A DNA stretch of 64,000 nt from Marinobacter azerbaijanicus. Its GTDB lineage: Bacteria > Pseudomonadota > Gammaproteobacteria > Pseudomonadales > Oleiphilaceae. The stretch lies in assembly GCF_030250645.1 (NCBI RefSeq), contig NZ_JASSVS010000001.1:124001-188000 (forward strand), read 5' to 3'. The position numbers and the translations under genes are program-made. Every line of letters begins with the position of its first letter. The first letter of the stretch is position 1. This document shows, piece after piece, positions 11,211 through 22,991 of the stretch. Under the pieces are notes generated by a model, which did not search any database, had not been told where the DNA came from, and saw only the letters and a program-made list of their open reading frames with translations.

Positions 11211-13805
11211 CTAATCTCGTGGTGGCGGTGGAGCCAGTACTTCCCGGGCACCGTTGTGCCCGGCTGCGCTAACCACACCGGATGCTTCCATGGCTTCCAC
11301 CAGGTTTGCGGCCCGGTTGTAGCCGATCTTGAATTTCCGCTGGACGGATGAAATCGAAACACGCCTGCCTTCGGTGACGAAGGCGACAGCCTCATCGAAC
11401 AGGGCATCGCCTTCACTATCACCACCGCCTTCGCTCAGGCTCGGCACCCCGGGCAGGTTCTCGCCTTCGGCGCCATTGAGCACGTCCTCCACGTAGACCG
11501 GCTCTCCCCGGGCTTTCCAGGCACTGACCACCCGGTGCACTTCATCGTCATCGACAAAAGCGCCGTGGACACGCACAGGTAGCCCGGAGCCGGGCGGCAG
11601 GTACAGCATGTCCCCATGCCCCAGCAACTGTTCCGCGCCGCCCTGATCCAGTACCGTCCGGGAATCAATCTTGGAGGACACCTGGAACGACATACGGGTG
11701 GGGATGTTGGCCTTGATCAAACCGGTGATCACGTCAACCGAGGGACGCTGGGTCGCCAGGATCAGGTGAATGCCGGCCGCACGGGCTTTCTGGGCAATCC
11801 GCGCAATCAGTTCTTCCACTTTTTTGCCGACAATCATCATCATGTCAGCAAATTCGTCAATCACCACCACAATAAACGGCAGTGTTTCCAGCTCCGGACG
11901 TTCCTGTTCATCGTCAGCCAGGAACTGATCCGGTTTCCAGGTGGGGTCCAGCAGTGGCTCACCCGCAGCCGCAGCGTCTCTCACCTTGCGGTTATAGCCG
12001 GCCAGGTTGCGAACCCCCAGGCTTGCCAGCAGTCGATAACGACGTTCCATCTCAGCAACGCACCAGCGCAGGGCGTTGGCGGCATCCTTCATGTCGGTCA
12101 CCACAGGCGCCAGCAGGTGCGGAATACCGTCATAGATGCTCAACTCCAGCATCTTCGGGTCCACCATGATGAAGCGGACTTCTTCGGGGGTGGCCTTCAA
12201 CAGCATGCTCAGAATCATGGCATTCACGCCCACCGATTTACCCGAGCCCGTGGTGCCGGCGACCAGCAGATGCGGCATCTTGGCGAGGTTGGCGACCATC
12301 GGATTGCCACCAATATCGTTGCCCAGCGCCAGGGTCAGAGCCGAGGAGGATTCCTGAAAGACCCTGGCATTCAGTACCTCACTGAGGCGCACCATCTCCC
12401 GCTCTTCGTTGGGAATCTCGATGCCAACCACGGATTTTCCCGGAATCACCTCCACTACCCGGACACTCAGGACGGCCAGGGAGCGGGCGAGGTCCTTCGC
12501 CAGGTTGGATATCTTGCTAACCTTGACCCCGGGCGCGGGTTTGATCTCGAAACGGGTAATCACAGGCCCGGGATTAACCTCGACCACTTCCACGGAGACA
12601 CCGAAATCCGCCAGTTTCTCCTCCAGAAGTCGCGACATGTGTTGAAGCGATTCCTCGGAGTACCCCCGCTCCTTGTGCTCTTCCGGCGGGTCCAGCAGGG
12701 AGATCGGAGGGATGGGACTTTCAATATCTTCCAGCAGGGATGCCTGTTTGCTACTGCCCTTGCCGCTTGTTGCGGACTGGTCTTCCCGCTTGAACGGTGA
12801 AATCTTCAGGGATTTGCCAGCCGGTGGTTTCCTGCCGCTACGGAGATCGGGTTCGGGCACATGGGGCACGGTCGCACTGTCATCCCGGGAACTGAAACTT
12901 TCAAGACGCGCGGGTTCAGCATCATCAACCGGTTGCACCCCTTCAAGCCCCGGTTCGCGCCGTTCTTTCGGGGGCACGGCTGTCTTTGTCTTCTGCTTGC
13001 GCTGCCCGAGGCCCAGCAGGCGCCTCCACCAGGGCGCACCGGAAGCAGGCTTGTCTTTATCCGGCGCTGGAACCCTGTCCTTCACAACTGGCGGTTCCAC
13101 AGCTTTTTTCGCCGGTTCAGGCGCTGCAGTGCGCCGGGTATCTTTGCCAGACCCGGGCTTACCGGTCGAGGAAAACAGCTTCCTGATGCCGATCCCGGCC
13201 CGCAGTGTCAGGCTGCCCACCTGATCCATCAGCCAGAACCAGGAAAGTCCGGTACTGACGGTAAGCGCAAACAGGAAAATGGCAATCAGCAGAAGCGTCG
13301 TCGCAGGCAGGTTGAAGAACCGAACCATGGCCTCGGAAACCGCTGCGCCAAGCACGCCGCCGGAAGTCACCCCAAGTCCGAACACCGAATAGAGCGACAG
13401 CAGGCTGGTTGCAGACAGCAAAATCAGCAGGAACCCGCCAAACCTGAGCAGAAATAGCGGCATATGCATATCGATGGGATCATTTCTGCGGCGAATGAGC
13501 ATCAGCGCATAGCCGGCAATCATCACCGGGAACAGGAAGGCCACGTGCCCGAAGAAGTCGCGGAACAGACTGGCAAGCCACGCGCCAGTGCGCCCGGCGT
13601 AGTTCTGCACACTGGTTTCATGACCAATACTCGCCCAACCTGGATCCGATGGGCTGAAGGTGACCAGCGCCATGCCCAGATAAATGCACAGCGCTATCAG
13701 CGCAATCACCGCCCCTTCCCGCGCCCCCTGGGCCAGAAAACGACGGAATTTCACCTGTTTTTCGGTCAACTCCTCTGATTTTTTCGCTCTTGCGCTCTCA
13801 GCCAT
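11211..13805 (-). CDS. ftsK: DNA translocase FtsK
   Basis: Septum-anchored motor that pumps chromosome termini and activates XerCD at dif. The protein has 864 residues. An N-terminal membrane domain with four hydrophobic segments (about 31-50, 86-104, 116-142, 168-190) is followed by a proline- and charge-rich linker (about 215-370). The motor domain has Walker A GTTGSGKS at 517-524 and Walker [13 protein letters not shown]. The C-terminal winged-helix gamma domain (about 790-850) reads KOPS sequences. The linker is short compared with E. coli FtsK (about 1,300 residues). The gene starts 6 nt after the metZ stop, and lolA follows. Confidence 0.96.
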   Translation of the reverse strand: MAESARAKKSEELTEKQVKFRRFLAQGAREGAVIALIALCIYLGMALVTFSPSDPGWASIGHETSVQNYAGRTGAWLASLFRDFFGHVAFLFPVMIAGYALMLIRRRNDPIDMHMPLFLLRFGGFLLILLSATSLLSLYSVFGLGVTSGGVLGAAVSEAMVRFFNLPATTLLLIAIFLFALTVSTGLSWFWLMDQVGSLTLRAGIGIRKLFSSTGKPGSGKDTRRTAAPEPAKKAVEPPVVKDRVPAPDKDKPASGAPWWRRLLGLGQRKQKTKTAVPPKERREPGLEGVQPVDDAEPARLESFSSRDDSATVPHVPEPDLRSGRKPPAGKSLKISPFKREDQSATSGKGSSKQASLLEDIESPIPPISLLDPPEEHKERGYSEESLQHMSRLLEEKLADFGVSVEVVEVNPGPVITRFEIKPAPGVKVSKISNLAKDLARSLAVLSVRVVEVIPGKSVVGIEIPNEEREMVRLSEVLNARVFQESSSALTLALGNDIGGNPMVANLAKMPHLLVAGTTGSGKSVGVNAMILSMLLKATPEEVRFIMVDPKMLELSIYDGIPHLLAPVVTDMKDAANALRWCVAEMERRYRLLASLGVRNLAGYNRKVRDAAAAGEPLLDPTWKPDQFLADDEQERPELETLPFIVVVIDEFADMMMIVGKKVEELIARIAQKARAAGIHLILATQRPSVDVITGLIKANIPTRMSFQVSSKIDSRTVLDQGGAEQLLGHGDMLYLPPGSGLPVRVHGAFVDDDEVHRVVSAWKARGEPVYVEDVLNGAEGENLPGVPSLSEGGGDSEGDALFDEAVAFVTEGRRVSISSVQRKFKIGYNRAANLVEAMEASGVVSAAGHNGAREVLAPPPPRD

Positions 13806-13811
13806 GAATGC

Positions 13812-15053
13812 TCAGACAGTTCCCTGACGGTAATTTTCAAGAGCCTCAAAACCGCGCTGCAAGTCGGTCTTGAGATCCTCAACAGCTTCAATACCTACCG
13901 AGATCCGTACCAGATTTTCGGTAATGCCCGCCTGCTCCTTGTCTTCCGGGGACAGGCGACCGTGTGTGGTCGTGGCCGGATGGGTAATGGTGGTTTTAAC
14001 GTCACCAAGATTGGCGGTTATGGAAATCATCCGGGTCGCATCGATAAACGCCCAGGCCTGCTCCCGCCCACCCTTGACGGTGAAGGAAAGTACGCCACCG
14101 AAACCACTCTGCTGTCGCTTGGCCAGGGCGTGCTGCGGATGATCAGGCAGGCCGGCATAGAATACGCGGTCCACTGCCCCCTGCCCTTCCAGCCACTTCG
14201 CCAACTCTAACGCATTGTCGCAGTGGGCGCGCATACGGATTGGTAAGGTTTCCAGACCCTTGAGAAACACCCACGCATTAAACGGGCTCATGGTGGGCCC
14301 GGCCGAACGCAGGAAGCCATAGACCTCTTCCATCAACTTGTTGGGGCCGACGACCACACCGCCGACGCAACGACCCTGGCCATCCAGGTATTTGGTCGCC
14401 GAATGGATGATGATGTCCGCGCCATGCTCGAATGGCCGCTGCAGTACCGGGGTGCAAAAACAGTTGTCCACCACAAACAGGGCATCATTGTCGTGCGCAA
14501 GCCTGGCCAGGGCCTCCATGTCGGCCACTTCACACAGAGGATTGGACGGCGTTTCAATGAAAACCATCCGGGTTTCCGGCCGCACCGCAGCCTGCCACTG
14601 GGCCATGTCCGTCAGCCCTACAAAGGTGGTTTCCACGCCAAATTTGGCCAGGTATTTCTGGAACAGCACATTGGTGGTGCCGAACACGCCCCGTGAACAG
14701 ATCACGTGGTCTCCGGATTTCAGGAGCGCCATGCAGGTTGCCAGGATGGCGGCCATGCCCGAAGAGGTGGCTACCGCTCTTTCGCCCCCTTCCATCGCCG
14801 CGATACGGGCTTCGAATGCCTGCACCGTCGGATTGGTAAAACGGGAATAGATATTGCCCGGCTCCTCACCACCAAAACGGGCCGCAGCCTGGGCGGCGCT
14901 GCCATACACGAAGCTGGAGGTGGGAAAAATAGCGTCACTGTGTTCGAGCTGGCCGGTACGGATCTGCCCGGCACGGACCGCAAGAGTGTCCACCGACATG
15001 CCCTCCAGATCCGACTCTGGGATCAGGACGTGCTCTTCGCGGCGATGGGTCAT
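13812..15053 (-). CDS. metZ: O-succinylhomoserine sulfhydrylase
   Basis: PLP enzyme of the Cys/Met metabolism family. It makes homocysteine directly from O-succinylhomoserine and sulfide, bypassing cystathionine. The protein has 413 residues, with the PLP lysine in SATKYLDGQGR near residue 220 and the conserved SSGMAAI and ETPSNP segments. It follows purF by about 30 bp in the cvpA-purF-metZ order usual in pseudomonads, which supports MetZ over the related MetB, MetC or MetY. Start ATG 15053. Confidence 0.9.
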   Translation of the reverse strand: MTHRREEHVLIPESDLEGMSVDTLAVRAGQIRTGQLEHSDAIFPTSSFVYGSAAQAAARFGGEEPGNIYSRFTNPTVQAFEARIAAMEGGERAVATSSGMAAILATCMALLKSGDHVICSRGVFGTTNVLFQKYLAKFGVETTFVGLTDMAQWQAAVRPETRMVFIETPSNPLCEVADMEALARLAHDNDALFVVDNCFCTPVLQRPFEHGADIIIHSATKYLDGQGRCVGGVVVGPNKLMEEVYGFLRSAGPTMSPFNAWVFLKGLETLPIRMRAHCDNALELAKWLEGQGAVDRVFYAGLPDHPQHALAKRQQSGFGGVLSFTVKGGREQAWAFIDATRMISITANLGDVKTTITHPATTTHGRLSPEDKEQAGITENLVRISVGIEAVEDLKTDLQRGFEALENYRQGTV

Positions 15054-15083
15054 GACAAACTCCTGTTAACAACCATGGTCTGG

Positions 15084-16607
15084 TCAGTCTTCGTCGTTGT
15101 ACAGATCAATAATACCGTTATCGGAGGAATCCCCGGAACCGGCCTGGAAGCGGTTTTCATCATTACGGGCCGCCTCCAGTTTGTTGAGATACGCAGCATC
15201 TACGTCCCCGGTGATGTAGTTGCCGGTGAATACCGAGCATTCCCAACCTTCAATATCCGGGTTGACGTCGTTGACACAAGCAATGAGGTCATCCAGATCC
15301 TGGTAAAGCAACCAGTCGGCACCGATCAACTCGCCGATTTCCTCCACGCTGCGATCGTGGGCAATCAGCTCATTAACCGACGGCATGTCGATACCGTACA
15401 CATTCGGGTAACGCACCGGGGGTGCTGCCGAGGCAAAGTACACTTTGCGGGCACCGGCGTCACGGGCCATCTGGACGATCTCTTTGCAGGTGGTTCCCCT
15501 TACAATGGAGTCATCCACCAGCATCACATTCTTGCCACGGAATTCCAGATCAATGGGGTTCAGCTTCTGACGCACGGATTTCTTGCGCATTTTCTGGCCC
15601 GGCATGATGAAGGTCCGGCCAATGTACCGGTTCTTGATGAAACCTTCCCGGAACTTCACCCCGAGCCGATGGGCCATCTGCATCGCGGACGTACGACTGG
15701 TATCGGGAATGGGCATCACCACGTCGATATCATGATCGGGGCGTTCACGCAGCACCTTTTCCGCCAGGGTCTCACCCATTCTGAGGCGCGCCTTGTAAAC
15801 CGACACCTTGTCAATAATGGAGTCGGGCCGGGCGAAATACACGTGTTCAAACACACAGGGATAAAGGTGCGGTTCTTCTGCACACTGCTGGGTGTAAAGC
15901 GTGCCATCGGTCTCAATATAGACCGCTTCGCCCGGGGCAATATCCCGCACCAGTCTGAAGCCGGCGGCGCTGAGCGCAACACTCTCGGAGGCAATCATGT
16001 ACTCCTCCCCCTCCTCGGTCTTGCGCACACCGTAGCAGGCCGGGCGAATACCATTGGGGTCGCGGAAGCCGACAATGCCATAACCCGTAATCATCGCAAT
16101 CACGGCGTAAGCGCCACGGCAGCGTTTATGTACCGCGCGCACAGCCGAAAAGATCTCTTCCTTGGTGGGGTCCAGCTTGCCCAGCTTCTGCAGCTCGTGG
16201 GCAAACACGTTCAGCAGTACTTCCGAGTCCGAGTTGGTGTTGATATGGCGCAGGTCGGTCCGAAACAGATCCCGGCTCAGATCGTCGGCGTTCGTCAGGT
16301 TGCCGTTATGGGCGAGGGTAATACCGTAGGGGCTGTTGACGTAGAAGGGCTGGGCTTCGGCAGAGCTGGAACTGCCCGCCGTCGGGTAGCGGACATGGCC
16401 GATCCCCACATTGCCCACCAGCCTCCGCATATGCCGGGTACGGAACACATCCCGCACCAGTCCGTTGTCCTTGCGCAGGAAAAAGCGCTCATCCTGAAAA
16501 GTAACAATACCCGCTGCATCCTGGCCCCGGTGCTGTAATACGGTCAGCGCGTCGTAAAGCGTCTGATTTACGTTGGAAGTACTGACTATGCCGACAATGC
16601 CACACAT
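15084..16607 (-). CDS. purF: Amidophosphoribosyltransferase
   Basis: First committed step of purine synthesis: PRPP plus glutamine to phosphoribosylamine. The protein has 507 residues. Cys2, exposed after Met removal (MCGIVGIVS), is the glutaminase nucleophile of the Ntn-type domain. The phosphoribosyltransferase domain has the PRPP loop [13 protein letters not shown] around residue 362. It lies 35 bp downstream of cvpA, a linkage also known in E. coli. Confidence 0.97.
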   Translation of the reverse strand: MCGIVGIVSTSNVNQTLYDALTVLQHRGQDAAGIVTFQDERFFLRKDNGLVRDVFRTRHMRRLVGNVGIGHVRYPTAGSSSSAEAQPFYVNSPYGITLAHNGNLTNADDLSRDLFRTDLRHINTNSDSEVLLNVFAHELQKLGKLDPTKEEIFSAVRAVHKRCRGAYAVIAMITGYGIVGFRDPNGIRPACYGVRKTEEGEEYMIASESVALSAAGFRLVRDIAPGEAVYIETDGTLYTQQCAEEPHLYPCVFEHVYFARPDSIIDKVSVYKARLRMGETLAEKVLRERPDHDIDVVMPIPDTSRTSAMQMAHRLGVKFREGFIKNRYIGRTFIMPGQKMRKKSVRQKLNPIDLEFRGKNVMLVDDSIVRGTTCKEIVQMARDAGARKVYFASAAPPVRYPNVYGIDMPSVNELIAHDRSVEEIGELIGADWLLYQDLDDLIACVNDVNPDIEGWECSVFTGNYITGDVDAAYLNKLEAARNDENRFQAGSGDSSDNGIIDLYNDED

Positions 16608-16642
16608 GGATACGGTAATCTCCGAAGCGTTAAAACTGAATG

Positions 16643-17212
16643 TTAGCGGGACGCGGAAGCGGGTTCCACGTTATCTTCCGGTTCAATGCTGGGGGGAGCC
16701 TCCGTGTCTCCACCTGCCGGCCCGAGCAAGCGGGCAAATTCGTCTCCGAGCGTTCTCCGTGACCAGTCCTCCACCACGGCCAGACGCTCAATCATCACCG
16801 ACGTACGCCACCAGGTATCTTCCGCCAGGGGCGTATAGCGAGTGAAAGCAATGGCAACAATCACCACCACCAAACCCCGCAAGAGCCCGAACCCCATCCC
16901 CAGTACCCGGTCGGTAGCAGACAGGCCGGTGGCCCTCACAAGATGACCAATCAGGTTGTTGACGATGGCGCCAACGATCAGAGTGGCAAAAAACAGGATG
17001 GCAAATGCCGCTACCAGGCGCACCAGCGGCGTCTCAACGGTACCCTCAAGGAGAGACTGCATCTGGGGGTGGAACGTTCGGGCAATAATGAACGCGCCCA
17101 CCCAGGTGATCAGCGACAGCGCTTCCCTGATGAAGCCGCGCTTGAGACTGATAAGGGTGGAAACAGTAATCAGGGCAATGATGACCCAGTCGATCCAGAT
17201 CAGCGCATCCAT
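16643..17212 (-). CDS. cvpA: CvpA family inner-membrane protein
   Basis: Polytopic membrane protein of 189 residues with four to five hydrophobic segments in the first 150 residues (starting [17 protein letters not shown]) and a hydrophilic tail. CvpA is known in E. coli for colicin V export and envelope-stress tolerance; its molecular activity is unclear. The segment [19 protein letters not shown] is typical. It lies between dedD and purF, as in many gammaproteobacteria. Confidence 0.88.
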   Translation of the reverse strand: MDALIWIDWVIIALITVSTLISLKRGFIREALSLITWVGAFIIARTFHPQMQSLLEGTVETPLVRLVAAFAILFFATLIVGAIVNNLIGHLVRATGLSATDRVLGMGFGLLRGLVVVIVAIAFTRYTPLAEDTWWRTSVMIERLAVVEDWSRRTLGDEFARLLGPAGGDTEAPPSIEPEDNVEPASASR

Positions 17213-17307
17213 GGAAAACCCGGTGGAAATAAGGAAGCGCGAATTCTATCAGGAAACGCCACCTGACCAAACCGCCCATTACGCATTAGTGACAGTAGCC
17301 CACTGCA

Positions 17308-17934
17308 CTATTTGTCGCCGGAGGTCACCAGGCTGTTGAGACCGAAGGCTTTGTCGAGGACCTGCTTGGCCCTTTCCGCCTCTGCCTTCTCTGCGAAAGG
17401 ACCACTGAAAACCCGGGTCAACTCGGTATCGCCACGGGTTATCTGCTGCAAGTGGGAGTTGTAGCCTTTCTCACGAACCTTGTCCCGCAGGTTTCTGGCA
17501 TTGTCGCCGCTGCCAAAACTACCCAATTGCACCACCCAGGCTCCTTCCAGGGAACGGGTAAATTCCGCCGCATCTTCATCCGTTACGGGTTCTTGCGGGG
17601 CCTCTTCAACCGGTTCCTGAGCGGTCTGCTCGCCGGTTTCCGGCTGAGCCACCTGCTCTTCAGCTGTCGATGCAGACTGGGGCGCCTCCTCAGTATCGAG
17701 CTCTGGCGCCGCCACTTGCTCGTCATCCATACCGGGTTCTTCAATACGGTAGGCTGGAGTTTCCGGAATCTCGGGTTCTGGCGCCTCAACTTCGGGGAAC
17801 GGGGGCTCTTCAGGAATCTTTATAGAAGTGGACTCACGTTCGGAGTGGGGCTCGTCAAACATCATCGGCACAAAGATAACGGCTAGAGACACCAGCACCA
17901 GTGCTCCGATGATTCTCTGTTTCAGTCCGTCCAC
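17308..17934 (-). CDS. dedD: SPOR-domain cell-division protein, DedD-like
   Basis: Bitopic inner-membrane protein of 208 residues. A short cytoplasmic start and one membrane segment (about 9-27, IIGALVLVSLAVIFVPMMF) are followed by a Pro/Glu-rich periplasmic linker (about 35-125). The C-terminal SPOR domain (about 130-205, beginning WVVQLGSFGSGDNARNLR) should bind denuded septal glycan. The start appears to be GTG at 17934, with GGGGA about 9 nt upstream and no better ATG. Its place between folC and cvpA is the usual one for dedD. Confidence 0.82.
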   Translation of the reverse strand: MDGLKQRIIGALVLVSLAVIFVPMMFDEPHSERESTSIKIPEEPPFPEVEAPEPEIPETPAYRIEEPGMDDEQVAAPELDTEEAPQSASTAEEQVAQPETGEQTAQEPVEEAPQEPVTDEDAAEFTRSLEGAWVVQLGSFGSGDNARNLRDKVREKGYNSHLQQITRGDTELTRVFSGPFAEKAEAERAKQVLDKAFGLNSLVTSGDK

Positions 17935-18055
17935 GTTACGTTATCCCCTGTTAATTCACGACTCGCCAAGATTGACCAACACTGTGCCCGATAGTAACCG
18001 CCGCCCACAGAGAACTCAAAGCCTCATGCCAGCCATGAAGGATATTTAAGATCCG

Positions 18056-19369
18056 TCATTTGCCAAGTGCTTCGCGGGCGGCCGCAACGGTATAGAACGA
18101 CCCGAACACAATCACCAGGTCATCTGGCGACGCCACTGCCAGAACCTGTTCCAGCGCATCACCAACTGATGGTAACAGCTTTGGCGATGTCTCATCGGCA
18201 ACAATACCGGCCAGTCGTGCTGCCAGGTCGTGACAACCAAGTCCACGGGGAACCTCCAGGCCGGCAAGATACCATTGATCCACAACCGGCCTCATCGCCC
18301 CGACAACGCCTTCGACGTCCTTATCCGAGAGAGCGCCATAGACGGCAATCACCCGCCCTGCGGCATTCCGCCGGCGACTTATCCGGTTTGCCAGCCATGC
18401 CGCTGCATGGGGATTATGGCCCACATCTGCAACGACCTGGGGCGAGGAACGTAAAATTTCGTAACGACCCGGCAAGGTGAGCCCGGCAAGTACCGTTTCA
18501 ATGTCTGACAGGCTCAGGCCGGGTTCGAGCTGACGAATAGCAACAACCGCTGCTGCGAGGCTGTGAACCGGAAGACCGGTATCAGGAATGGCCACCTCAT
18601 CTCCATGGCGGGCCTGACAGAGACGGAAGCCGCTTGCGGGCTCACCCTCAGTCGGTACGAGCTGATAAGTCTGCCCAGGGCGCTCGAGCTTCACCTTCTG
18701 GGCGGACACTTGTTGGAGAACGGACGCCGGGGGATCAACATCCGCATAGATGGCGTTGATGCCAGGGCGTAATATCCCCGCTTTCTCGAAGCCAATAACC
18801 TCGCGGTTGTTACCGAGGAATGCCACGTGGTCAATGTCGACGGACGTAATGATTGCCAGCGCTGGATCGAGCACGTTTACGGCGTCAAGCCGGCCGCCAA
18901 GCCCAACTTCCAGCACCCAGTCCTCCACGCCGGCTTCCTGGAACAGGACGAACGCAGCCAGGGTGCCAAACTCGAAATAGGTCAGAGTGGTAGTCCCCCG
19001 CGCTGCTTCAACACGCTCAAAAGCGCGAACGAGGCTATCATCGGAAACATCCGAACCGTTGATCCGGACCCGTTCGTTATAACGCTGAAGGTGTGGCGAG
19101 GTGTAGGCACCCGTTGATCGACCAGCTTTCATCAGCAGTTGCTCGAGCGCCGCAACCGCACTGCCCTTGCCGTTGGTACCGCCGATGGTGATGATCCGGG
19201 ATGAAGGGTTGCGACGAAACAGGCGCCGCAGCACCAGAAGGACGCGGTCTAGACCAAGGTCAATCTCTGACGGATGGATGGATTCCAGGTAGCCAAGCCA
19301 CTGCTCAAGAGTGGCTCCGGTGCCCGGCACTCTGGGGTGCCGGGCACCGGAATCATTCTGCTTGGGCAT
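18056..19369 (-). CDS. folC: Bifunctional folylpolyglutamate synthase/dihydrofolate synthase
   Basis: Adds glutamate to dihydropteroate and extends folate polyglutamates. The protein has about 437 residues from ATG 19369. It has the Mur-ligase-type P-loop GGTNGKGS at 63-70, the catalytic segment [15 protein letters not shown], and a C-terminal ligase domain. The ATG overlaps the end of accD by 17 nt. A GTG about 13 codons further in ([12 protein letters not shown]) is an alternative start. A perfect 14-bp inverted repeat lies in these first codons and is listed separately. Confidence 0.9.
   Translation of the reverse strand: MPKQNDSGARHPRVPGTGATLEQWLGYLESIHPSEIDLGLDRVLLVLRRLFRRNPSSRIITIGGTNGKGSAVAALEQLLMKAGRSTGAYTSPHLQRYNERVRINGSDVSDDSLVRAFERVEAARGTTTLTYFEFGTLAAFVLFQEAGVEDWVLEVGLGGRLDAVNVLDPALAIITSVDIDHVAFLGNNREVIGFEKAGILRPGINAIYADVDPPASVLQQVSAQKVKLERPGQTYQLVPTEGEPASGFRLCQARHGDEVAIPDTGLPVHSLAAAVVAIRQLEPGLSLSDIETVLAGLTLPGRYEILRSSPQVVADVGHNPHAAAWLANRISRRRNAAGRVIAVYGALSDKDVEGVVGAMRPVVDQWYLAGLEVPRGLGCHDLAARLAGIVADETSPKLLPSVGDALEQVLAVASPDDLVIVFGSFYTVAAAREALGK
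19317..19350. repeat. Perfect 14-bp inverted repeat at the accD/folC junction
   Basis: Arms CCGGTGCCCGGCAC (19317-19330) and GTGCCGGGCACCGG (19337-19350) are separated by TCTGGG. It begins 2 nt after the accD stop codon and lies inside the first codons of folC on the minus strand. There is no following T-run, so a simple terminator is unlikely. A stable mRNA hairpin here could hinder folC initiation or protect accD mRNA. Confidence 0.7.
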
Positions 19370-20279
19370 CGGTTTCCGGGCGTTCCGATACTTCAAACTC
19401 GATCGGCGCCTCGGTAGCCGGCTTTTCCATACCGGCAAACTTGGCAAGGAGCGCCGCAATGCGCTCACGCATCTGGTGACGATGAAGAATCATGTCGATC
19501 GCGCCATGTTCCAGCAGGAATTCGCTGCGCTGGAACCCCTCCGGCAGTTTTTCCCGAACGGTCTGTTCGATGACACGGGGGCCGGCAAAGCCGATCAGTG
19601 CGTAGGGCTCAGCGATATTGAGGTCGCCCAGCATGGCCAGGCTGGCGGAAACACCGCCAAATACCGGGTCCGTCATCACTGAAATATAGGGAATGCCTTC
19701 CTGCTTCATGCGCTCAAGCACCGCCGCAGTCTTGGACATCTGCATCAGCGACAGAATGGCTTCCTGCATCCGCGCACCACCACTGGCGGAAAAACACACC
19801 AGGGGGATCCGCTCCTCCAGGCACACATTGGCCGCCTGGACAAACTTCTCGCCCACAACCTGGCCCATGGAACCGCCCATGAAATTGAACTCGAAGGCCA
19901 CCGCAACCAACGGTGTCTCGAGGCAGGAACCGCGCATGGCCACCAGCGCGTCTTTTTCACCGGTGGCTTTCTGGTTCTGGGTCAGCCTGTCCTTGTAGCG
20001 TTTGCTATCCTTGAACTTCAGGCGATCCCAGGGTTCCAGATCAGCCGCAATTTCCTGGCGGCCTTCCTTGTCCAGAAAGATATCCAGGCGCCGACGGGCG
20101 GTTACCCGCAAATGGTGCTGACATTTGGGACAAACATCCAGGTTCTTGTCGAGTTCCGGCTTGTAGAGAAACGCCCCGCATTTTGGGCACTTCTTCCAGA
20201 GCCCTTCGGGAACCCCGGTACGTTGCTTGGATTCCGAGCGGATCTTGCTCGGCATGATCTTGTCCAGCCAGTTACTCAT
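19353..20279 (-). CDS. accD: Acetyl-CoA carboxylase carboxyltransferase beta subunit
   Basis: Transfers carboxyl from biotin to acetyl-CoA, giving malonyl-CoA for fatty-acid synthesis; works with AccA. The protein has 308 residues. The N-terminal zinc ribbon has Cys31, Cys34, Cys50 and Cys53 (CPKC...CPKC), followed by the crotonase-like carboxyltransferase core with [10 protein letters not shown]. It lies between trpA and folC, a common order in pseudomonads. The C-terminus overlaps folC. Confidence 0.96.
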   Translation of the reverse strand: MSNWLDKIMPSKIRSESKQRTGVPEGLWKKCPKCGAFLYKPELDKNLDVCPKCQHHLRVTARRRLDIFLDKEGRQEIAADLEPWDRLKFKDSKRYKDRLTQNQKATGEKDALVAMRGSCLETPLVAVAFEFNFMGGSMGQVVGEKFVQAANVCLEERIPLVCFSASGGARMQEAILSLMQMSKTAAVLERMKQEGIPYISVMTDPVFGGVSASLAMLGDLNIAEPYALIGFAGPRVIEQTVREKLPEGFQRSEFLLEHGAIDMILHRHQMRERIAALLAKFAGMEKPATEAPIEFEVSERPETDAQAE

Positions 20280-20320
20280 GATCTCATCCTGTCCTTTAAT
20301 GCCTGCCGGATACCTGTCTG

Positions 20321-21133
20321 TCAGGAGGCCAGGCTGTCCAGTGCTTCGCGCATCGGGTGAAGAAGATCCGTCAGCGCCCGCTTGAGCTGCTCAGGATCTT
20401 CCTGATTCCGGGCTATTGTATCCACCAGCACACTGCCGACAATTACACCATCGGATACCCGGCCGACAGCGGCTGCGGTGGCAGCATCACGAATACCGAA
20501 GCCGACAGCTACCGGAAGCGCCGTGATTTCGTGAATATGAGCCACCTTCGCAGCGACTTCATCCACATCAATTTTGCCAGCGCCAGTCACGCCCTTGAAT
20601 GAAACATAGTACACATACCCGGAACTGTGCTCACTGATTGCGCGAATCCGCTCATCGGTAGTGGTGGGCGCGAGCAGAAATATGGCGTCGAGTTTGCGGG
20701 CCGTAAACAGTGGGGCCACCTCATCCGCTTCTTCTGGCGGAAGGTCCACCGTCAGGATCCCGTCGACTCCGGCATCAACGGCGGCGTCGGCAAACTTCTC
20801 CTGCCCCATGGCTTCCATGGGATTGAGATAGCCCATCAACACGATGGGTGTGGCGTCATCTTTCTCGCGAAAGGTCTTGACCATCGCCAGAACCTGGCGC
20901 AAAGAGGTGCCATGCTTGAGGGCCCTTTCACAGGCCCGCTGGATCACCGGGCCATCGGCCATGGGGTCGGAAAACGGCACGCCCAGTTCAATGATGTCTG
21001 CACCTGCGTCAACCAGGGCATGCATCAATCCAACGGTCTGATCCGGGTGGGGATCCCCTGCGGTGATATACGGGATCAGCGCTTTACGGCCCTGCCCCTT
21101 CAGGGATTTGAGTACCCCTTCGATTCGACTCAT
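20321..21133 (-). CDS. trpA: Tryptophan synthase alpha chain
   Basis: Cleaves indole-3-glycerol phosphate to indole and glyceraldehyde 3-phosphate. The indole is channelled to TrpB. The protein has 270 residues and is a TIM barrel with catalytic Glu49 ([11 protein letters not shown]) and Asp60, at the same numbers as in the E. coli enzyme. It starts 20 bp after trpB. Confidence 0.97.
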   Translation of the reverse strand: MSRIEGVLKSLKGQGRKALIPYITAGDPHPDQTVGLMHALVDAGADIIELGVPFSDPMADGPVIQRACERALKHGTSLRQVLAMVKTFREKDDATPIVLMGYLNPMEAMGQEKFADAAVDAGVDGILTVDLPPEEADEVAPLFTARKLDAIFLLAPTTTDERIRAISEHSSGYVYYVSFKGVTGAGKIDVDEVAAKVAHIHEITALPVAVGFGIRDAATAAAVGRVSDGVIVGSVLVDTIARNQEDPEQLKRALTDLLHPMREALDSLAS

Positions 21134-21153
21134 GCCTGCTCCTTTGCTGTTGC

Positions 21154-22374
21154 TTAAACCGAGATGCCATCTATTTCGGCGATGGTCTGCATATCCTTGT
21201 CGCCGCGTCCGGAGATGTTGATCACCACCATCTTGTCTTTATCCATGGTTGCGGCGAGCTTGATTGCATAGGCAACCGCGTGAGCCGTTTCCAGTGCCGG
21301 CATGATGCCCTCCACACGCGTCAGCTTACGGAAGCCATCCAGCGCCTCGTCGTCTGTAACCGACACATAGTGGGCACGGCCAATATCCTTTAACCAGCTA
21401 TGTTCCGGGCCTACGCCCGGGTAATCCAGGCCGGCGCTGACAGAGTGGGTACCGGCAATCTGGCCGTTCTCGTCTTCCATCAGGTACGTTCGGTTACCAT
21501 GCAGGACACCTGGACGACCGGCGCTCAGGGGCGCGGCATGCTGCCCGGTTTCGATACCGAGGCCACCGGCTTCAACGCCATACAGCTCCACGCTTTCGTC
21601 TGTCAGGAACGGGTAGAACATACCAATGGCGTTGGAACCGCCGCCCACACAGGCGACCAGGGCGTCGGGCAGCTTTCCGGTACGTTCCAGGCTCTGCTCC
21701 CGGGTCTCGCGACCAATCACCGACTGGAAATCACGAACCAGCAACGGATACGGGTGTGGCCCTGCCACCGTGCCGATAATGTAAAAGGTATCGTCTACGT
21801 TGGCGACCCAATCCCGCATGGCATCGTTCATGGCATCCTTCAGAGTCCGGGTACCACTGGTGACCGAGTGAACCTCTGCGCCCAGAAGCTTCATCCGGTA
21901 GACATTTGGAGACTGCCGCCTGATATCTTCCTCGCCCATGAATATATGGCACTCAAGCCCCAGGCGGGCACAGACAGTGGCCGTAGCCACACCATGCTGC
22001 CCGGCACCTGTCTCTGCAATGACGCGCTTCTTACCAAGGAAGCGAGCCAGCAATGCCTGCCCTATGGTGTTGTTCACCTTGTGCGCGCCGGTATGGTTCA
22101 GGTCTTCGCGCTTGAGCCAGATCTGGGCCCCACCGGTTTCACGGGTCAGCCGCTCGGCAAAATACAACGGGCTGGGTCGGCCCACATAGTGCGCCAGATC
22201 CCTATCGAATTCAGCCTGAAATTCCGGATCATCCTTGAGTCTCTTGTATTCGCGTTCAAGGGTCATCAGCGAATCAAACAGCGTTTCAGATACGAACCTT
22301 CCGCCGTAGGCACCAAAGTGACCCCGTGCATCCGGAAGCGCCTTGAGCATTTCTTCAGTCAGTTTCATCGACAC
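21154..22374 (-). CDS. trpB: Tryptophan synthase beta chain
   Basis: PLP enzyme condensing indole with serine to form tryptophan. The protein has 406 residues, with the PLP lysine in the segment HTGAHKVNN and the phosphate-binding GGGSNAIG. Two starts are possible: GTG 22374, which has GAGG 6 nt upstream, or ATG 22368 two codons later. I list the GTG for its spacing. Either start overlaps the end of trpF, so the two are coupled. Confidence 0.96.
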   Translation of the reverse strand: MSMKLTEEMLKALPDARGHFGAYGGRFVSETLFDSLMTLEREYKRLKDDPEFQAEFDRDLAHYVGRPSPLYFAERLTRETGGAQIWLKREDLNHTGAHKVNNTIGQALLARFLGKKRVIAETGAGQHGVATATVCARLGLECHIFMGEEDIRRQSPNVYRMKLLGAEVHSVTSGTRTLKDAMNDAMRDWVANVDDTFYIIGTVAGPHPYPLLVRDFQSVIGRETREQSLERTGKLPDALVACVGGGSNAIGMFYPFLTDESVELYGVEAGGLGIETGQHAAPLSAGRPGVLHGNRTYLMEDENGQIAGTHSVSAGLDYPGVGPEHSWLKDIGRAHYVSVTDDEALDGFRKLTRVEGIMPALETAHAVAYAIKLAATMDKDKMVVINISGRGDKDMQTIAEIDGISV

Positions 22375-22984
22375 GGTGAACCTCGTTTATAAAATCAGTG
22401 ATTTTCTCGACGTCTTTGATGCCTTTGCTGCTTTCCACACCACCACTGACATCAACAGCCCAGGGCCGAACCTGCTTGACAGCGCCGGATACGTTATCAG
22501 AAGCCAGACCGCCGGCCAATATCAGCGGCAGCGGGCGATAGTCCGGTATAAGCGACCAGTTAAAGGCCTGCCCCGTGCCGCCGTACCTGTCCGGGTCCCA
22601 GGCGTCTACCAGCAACCCGCTGGCCTTCCGGTAATCACGGAAGGCGTTTTCAATGTCCGAGCTTTGTCGCACCCGTACCGCCTTGATCCAGCGTACCCCG
22701 AAACTGCTGCAGAACGCGGGAGTTTCGTCACCGTGAAACTGCAGCAAATCCAGAGGCACCTGCTTCAATACCTCGTTCACGTATTCCACATCCGGATTCA
22801 CAAACAGTCCTGTGGCCGAGACAAACGGAGGAACCGCGCTGATCAGCTCTCGAGCACTTGCTGGCGTGACGTATCTGGGGCTGGGCTCATAGAACACCAA
22901 CCCTATGGCGTCCGCCCCTGCCGTGGTTGCGTCGACAACGTCCTGTTTCCGGGTAATCCCGCAGATTTTGACTCGGGTTCTCAT
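22355..22984 (-). CDS. trpF: Phosphoribosylanthranilate isomerase
   Basis: Amadori rearrangement of phosphoribosylanthranilate in tryptophan synthesis. The protein has 209 residues from ATG 22984 ([11 protein letters not shown]). Catalytic Cys and Asp are visible in KICGIT and [12 protein letters not shown] longer in-frame reading starting inside truA is rejected because the family begins at MRTRVKICG. The first gene of the trpF-trpB-trpA series here; trpE, trpG, trpD and trpC are not in this window, which is the usual split in pseudomonads. Confidence 0.94.
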   Translation of the reverse strand: MRTRVKICGITRKQDVVDATTAGADAIGLVFYEPSPRYVTPASARELISAVPPFVSATGLFVNPDVEYVNEVLKQVPLDLLQFHGDETPAFCSSFGVRWIKAVRVRQSSDIENAFRDYRKASGLLVDAWDPDRYGGTGQAFNWSLIPDYRPLPLILAGGLASDNVSGAVKQVRPWAVDVSGGVESSKGIKDVEKITDFINEVHRVDETD

Positions 22985-22991
22985 AAGACCA

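Noticed and set aside
14706..16538. 610-codon open frame on the plus strand opposite metZ and purF
   Set aside because: It is antisense to two clear housekeeping genes, shows no family resemblance, and is rich in His/Arg/Gln as expected from the complement of a GC-rich coding frame.
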